Assembly: GCA_946539945.1 (NCBI GenBank)
Contig: CAMNHX010000077.1
Span: 1-7,230, forward strand
Source: an uncultured Desulfobulbus sp.
GTDB taxonomy: Bacteria > Desulfobacterota > Desulfobulbia > Desulfobulbales > Desulfobulbaceae
Length of the DNA stretch: 7,230 nt
Direction: 5' to 3'
The stretch's first letter is position 1. The number at the start of each line of letters is the position of its first letter. The notes under the pieces were generated by a model. It searched no databases. It was not told the DNA's origin and saw only the letters and a list, made by a program, of their open reading frames with translations. The translations under genes were made by a program, and so were the position numbers. Shown here piece by piece: positions 7,101-7,230 of this stretch.

Positions 7101-7116
7101 CCCGCCTAAAGGCGGG
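7101..7116. repeat. Right-end hairpin of the IS element
   Basis: A perfect six-base stem, CCCGCC (7101-7106) and GGCGGG (7111-7116), closes a TAAA loop, and can extend by a few pairs with a small bulge. It lies about ten bases inside the element tip. It contains the tnpB stop codon. On the plus strand it follows the pepF stop by eight bases but has no T tract, so it could stall but not classically terminate the pepF transcript. Confidence 0.75.
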
Positions 7117-7230
7117 AGATTCCTACCGTGTTCAGGAGCAAATAAGACTCCTGAATCACTTCGGGGGATTCCTGCTTCAACGAGACTGCCCAAAGGAAAA
7201 AGGCTTGGTTTTCGCCGCAAGATTCCCCAA
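7106..7230 (-). CDS. tnpB: TnpB (RNA-guided nuclease of IS605-group), C-terminal fragment cut by window edge
   Basis: Only the last 40 codons are visible; the gene enters from beyond 7230 and ends at TAG 7106-7108. The peptide begins GESCGENQAFFL and continues AVSLKQESPEV to GISRL. A CGE...(S/L)KQE pattern followed by a short tail ending near GI(S/P)RL is what I recall for TnpB C-termini in IS1341-type elements. The stop codon lies in the right-end hairpin, also typical. The zinc-finger and RuvC motifs would be upstream, outside the window, so activity cannot be assessed. TnpB is an RNA-guided DNA nuclease that helps keep the transposon at its donor site. Other minus frames here are closed early or lack this pattern. 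Confidence 0.68.
   Translation of the reverse strand, partial: GESCGENQAFFLWAVSLKQESPEVIQESYLLLNTVGISRL
7131..7155. repeat. Second stem-loop in the IS right end
   Basis: A perfect eight-base inverted repeat, TTCAGGAG (7131-7138) and CTCCTGAA (7148-7155), encloses a nine-base loop. A further GTG/CAC pairing is possible past a one-base bulge. It lies within the tnpB 3' coding region. It may be part of the omega RNA scaffold or a transposase recognition structure. Confidence 0.65.

Larger units (their letters stand above)
7090..7230 (-). mobile_element. Right end of an IS200/IS605-type (IS1341-like) element, partial
   Basis: Read on the minus strand, a tnpB 3' end runs into a GC hairpin and finishes with GGGGGAGGATGTCA, the layout I know from right ends of IS605-group elements. 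These elements lack terminal inverted repeats and make no target duplication. Their ends are subterminal hairpins recognised by the TnpA tyrosine transposase. The exact tip is uncertain within about three bases around 7090-7093, against the pepF stop codon. The rest of the element, including the left end and any tnpA, lies outside the window. Whether it is complete or mobile cannot be judged. Confidence 0.75.
7093..7230 (-). ncRNA. Putative omega RNA (reRNA) scaffold, 5' end outside window
   Basis: In IS605-group elements the 3' part of tnpB and the right end are also a non-coding RNA that binds TnpB; bases just beyond the element form the guide. This stretch has the expected position and two stem-loops (7131-7155 and 7101-7116). 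Its existence here is inferred from family knowledge, not from a verified structural match. The 5' boundary is unknown. The guide, starting near 7092 and running left, would be antisense to the end of pepF. Confidence 0.45.

Noticed and set aside
7093..7120. Intrinsic terminator of pepF formed by the GC hairpin
   Set aside because: No T tract follows the hairpin on the plus strand, and the structure is better explained as the IS right end.
6948..7220. A 90-codon minus-strand open frame across the IS end and the pepF 3' end
   Set aside because: It runs through the element tip into pepF antisense and shares its nucleotides with the better-supported tnpB frame.

Overview
The window reads as a moderately GC-rich (high fifties percent by eye) Gram-negative-type bacterial chromosome with compact operons. 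The mix of genes fits Proteobacteria or Desulfobacterota, but nothing here fixes the genus and that placement is only a guess. All long genes look intact, and no phage, CRISPR, rRNA or tRNA was seen.

Layout, left to right. Positions 1-99 hold a short GC-rich dyad at the edge, resembling a dispersed bacterial repeat, then non-coding DNA. A strong intrinsic terminator (100-134, minus) closes a SulP-family anion transporter (160-1818, minus) that looks like the BicA bicarbonate transporter group. It has its own near-consensus promoter (1889-1916). To its right is a second minus-strand operon: a HAD phosphatase (3192-3848, start revised to a GTG), the thiamin kinase ThiD (2313-3167), and a 103-residue acidic protein of unknown function (2005-2316). 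The unknown gene overlaps the thiD stop by ATGA, so it is probably translationally coupled.

A 137-bp divergent region (3849-3985) carries an extended -10 promoter for a plus-strand operon. This operon encodes two cytosolic metallopeptidases: an M18 aspartyl aminopeptidase (apeB, 3986-5290) and, 14 bp later, an M3 oligoendopeptidase F (pepF, 5305-7092). Together they fit peptide turnover, with PepF cutting oligopeptides and ApeB trimming acidic N-termini.

The right edge is the most interesting part. Immediately at the pepF stop codon begins the right end of an IS200/IS605-type (IS1341-like) element. It has the typical CCCGCC-TAAA-GGCGGG hairpin and the last 40 codons of a tnpB gene on the minus strand, running out of the window. 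The element end supplies all or part of the pepF stop codon. If a tnpB-derived omega RNA is made, its 3' guide would be antisense to the end of pepF.
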